Shown piece after piece: positions 6,520-7,725 of a stretch of DNA of 7,725 nt (the first letter of the stretch is position 1; the number at the start of each line of letters is the position of its first letter). This DNA comes from an uncultured Anaerovibrio sp. (GTDB lineage: Bacteria; Bacillota; Negativicutes; Selenomonadales; Selenomonadaceae): assembly GCA_902785445.1 (NCBI GenBank), contig CACZYN010000085.1, positions 1 through 7,725 on the forward strand, in the 5' to 3' direction. Position numbers and translations under genes: made by a program. The notes below the pieces were generated by a model. It did not search any database and was not told the DNA's origin. It saw nothing but the letters and a program-made list of their open reading frames with translations.

Positions 6520-7725
6520 TCAATCAAACAGCCGGTCATGGCGATTGACAAATGTTGTGTGCAAGTACTTCTCAGCTTTTTCACTGAGTGGCTTGCCGAA
6601 GAACTCTTTATAAATGGCCTGTATCTCGGCATTATCATGGCTACACCGCTTAGCAGCCCCGGTATCTTCCTTGTAAATGGCCTCTATTCGCTTCAACTTG
6701 ACCTCATTTTGAGAAGCTACGGTGGATTTCGGCTGACCGCCACCTCCGATACAGCCTCCCGGGCAAGCCATGAATTCAATGAACTGCCACTTGCTGCTGC
6801 CCTTGGCCTTAATACCGTCCAAAAGCTGCCGGGCGTTTTCCAGGCCATGACATACTGCAATATTTACCGAACCGACCCCAGGAACAGCTGCTACAGCTTC
6901 CTTAACAGCCGTCATACCACGAACTGGTTTCCACTCCAGCAAGTCAGCTGGTGGATTAGAACCAGTAGCCAGGTAATAAGCTGTGCGCACTGCAGCCTCG
7001 GTAACGCCGCCAGTGGCACCAAAAATTCGTCCCGCGCCGGTGGATTCACCCAGTATAGAATCAAATTCTGTATCGGGAACCTTATTTAAATCTATTCCCT
7101 TATGCTTTAACAATAGGGCCAATTCACGAGTGGTCAGGGAATAATCCATATCCTGCTGGCCATCCACTTCCAGCTCGTCCCGCTTTACCTCAAACTTCTT
7201 GGCGGTACATGGCATAATGGAAACATTGACAATTTTGGCCGGGTCAATTCCTTTCTTTTGGGCATAATAGGACTTTATAGTAGCTCCCAACATATTCTGA
7301 GGCGATTTACAGGTAGAGAGATTGTGCATCAACTCCGGATAAAAATACTCGCAGTATTTTACCCAGCCTGGGCAACAGGAGGTAAGATGCGGTATCTCAT
7401 CCTTCTTCTTAGTAAGACGATGAACAAATTCCGATGCCTCTTCCATAATGGTCAGGTCAGCGGCAAAGCAGGTATCAAATACAGCGTCAAAGCCAGCCTC
7501 CTTCAAGGCTCCTGCCATTTTTTTGCCTACGCTGGTACCTGGAGCCATGCCAAACTCCTCACCCAAGGATACCTTGGTGGCCGGAGCGGTTTGCACCACC
7601 ACGTATTTACTATCATCATCAATAGCTGCCAAGACATCCTTCACATTGCGCTTCTCCGTAATAGCGCCGGAAGGACACCACATGGCACACTGACCGCAGT
7701 TTACACAGGCAACCTCTTTTTTCAG
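6520..7725 (-). CDS. [FeFe] hydrogenase catalytic subunit, group A, N-terminus outside window
   Basis: This partial gene has 401 residues visible, numbered here from the window edge; the frame is open through 7725. The fragment begins inside a ferredoxin domain with CVNCGQCAMWCP (7-18), so the ATG at 7683 is an internal Met and not the start. The H-domain is complete. L1 is TSCCPGW (115-121), where C118 is the cluster ligand and C117 the proton-relay cysteine seen in clostridial enzymes. L2 is MPCTAKKFE (171-179) with C173. L3 is MACPGGCIGGG (319-329) with C321 and C325. The C-terminus (about 335-395, KRIEAIY to EKYLHTTF) is the Fe_hyd_SSU small-subunit domain, fused rather than separate as in Desulfovibrio. 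The enzyme interconverts protons and H2, and needs HydEFG maturases that are not in the window. A C-terminal FeS partner and NrfD gene follow at once, so its electrons probably pass to or from quinone and not NAD(P). Whether it carries a Tat signal cannot be seen. Confidence 0.97.
   Translation of the reverse strand: MKKEVACVNCGQCAMWCPSGAITEKRNVKDVLAAIDDDSKYVVVQTAPATKVSLGEEFGMAPGTSVGKKMAGALKEAGFDAVFDTCFAADLTIMEEASEFVHRLTKKKDEIPHLTSCCPGWVKYCEYFYPELMHNLSTCKSPQNMLGATIKSYYAQKKGIDPAKIVNVSIMPCTAKKFEVKRDELEVDGQQDMDYSLTTRELALLLKHKGIDLNKVPDTEFDSILGESTGAGRIFGATGGVTEAAVRTAYYLATGSNPPADLLEWKPVRGMTAVKEAVAAVPGVGSVNIAVCHGLENARQLLDGIKAKGSSKWQFIEFMACPGGCIGGGGQPKSTVASQNEVKLKRIEAIYKEDTGAAKRCSHDNAEIQAIYKEFFGKPLSEKAEKYLHTTFVNRHDRLFD

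Noticed and set aside
6538..7089. Plus-strand open frame of 183 codons
   Set aside because: It is antisense to the conserved hydrogenase catalytic domain and shows no family motif.
7681..7683. ATG as the hydrogenase start codon
   Set aside because: It lies within a CxxCxxCxxxCP cluster motif, and the frame continues open with the first three cysteines upstream, so the gene is cut by the window edge.

Overview
All six genes lie on the minus strand. The window reads as a chromosomal segment of an anaerobic bacterium, most likely Bacillota. The reasons are the strong GGAGG-type ribosome binding sites, the tight gene packing, moderate to low GC content, an [FeFe] hydrogenase with a fused small-subunit domain, and a 235-residue DeoD. 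A hydrogenase linked to HybA- and HybB-like subunits would suit a menaquinone-using anaerobe such as a member of the Negativicutes or Peptococcaceae. That placement is a guess.

In the direction of transcription (high to low coordinates), the right-hand unit is a three-gene hydrogenase operon. It contains an [FeFe] hydrogenase catalytic subunit cut by the window edge (6520 to 7725), a four-cluster ferredoxin-like subunit with a C-terminal membrane anchor (5731 to 6504), and a NrfD/HybB-type integral membrane subunit (4523 to 5728). Gaps are 15 and 2 bases, and the operon closes with a clear intrinsic terminator at 4490 to 4515. The gene order implies electron flow between the H-cluster, the FeS relay and a membrane quinone pool.

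After an AT-rich spacer of about 230 bases that carries a candidate promoter, a second unit runs leftward. It holds an OatA-like membrane acyltransferase with a C-terminal SGNH esterase-type domain (2432 to 4291), a small HAD-family sugar-phosphate hydrolase or mutase (1771 to 2412), and the purine nucleoside phosphorylase deoD (1037 to 1744). Gaps are 19 and 26 bases. An imperfect hairpin with a T tract at 994 to 1021 ends this unit.

The last gene (14 to 967) encodes an Abi_2/AbiD/F-family protein with a HEPN-type Rx4H motif, a probable phage-defence RNase that starts at TTG. No tRNA, rRNA, CRISPR array or insertion sequence was seen. The longest gene-free stretch is 4292 to 4522.

The most notable item is the hydrogenase operon, which joins an [FeFe] catalytic subunit to an electron-transfer and membrane module typical of [NiFe] group 1 hydrogenases and formate dehydrogenases. 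The Abi protein is the second.
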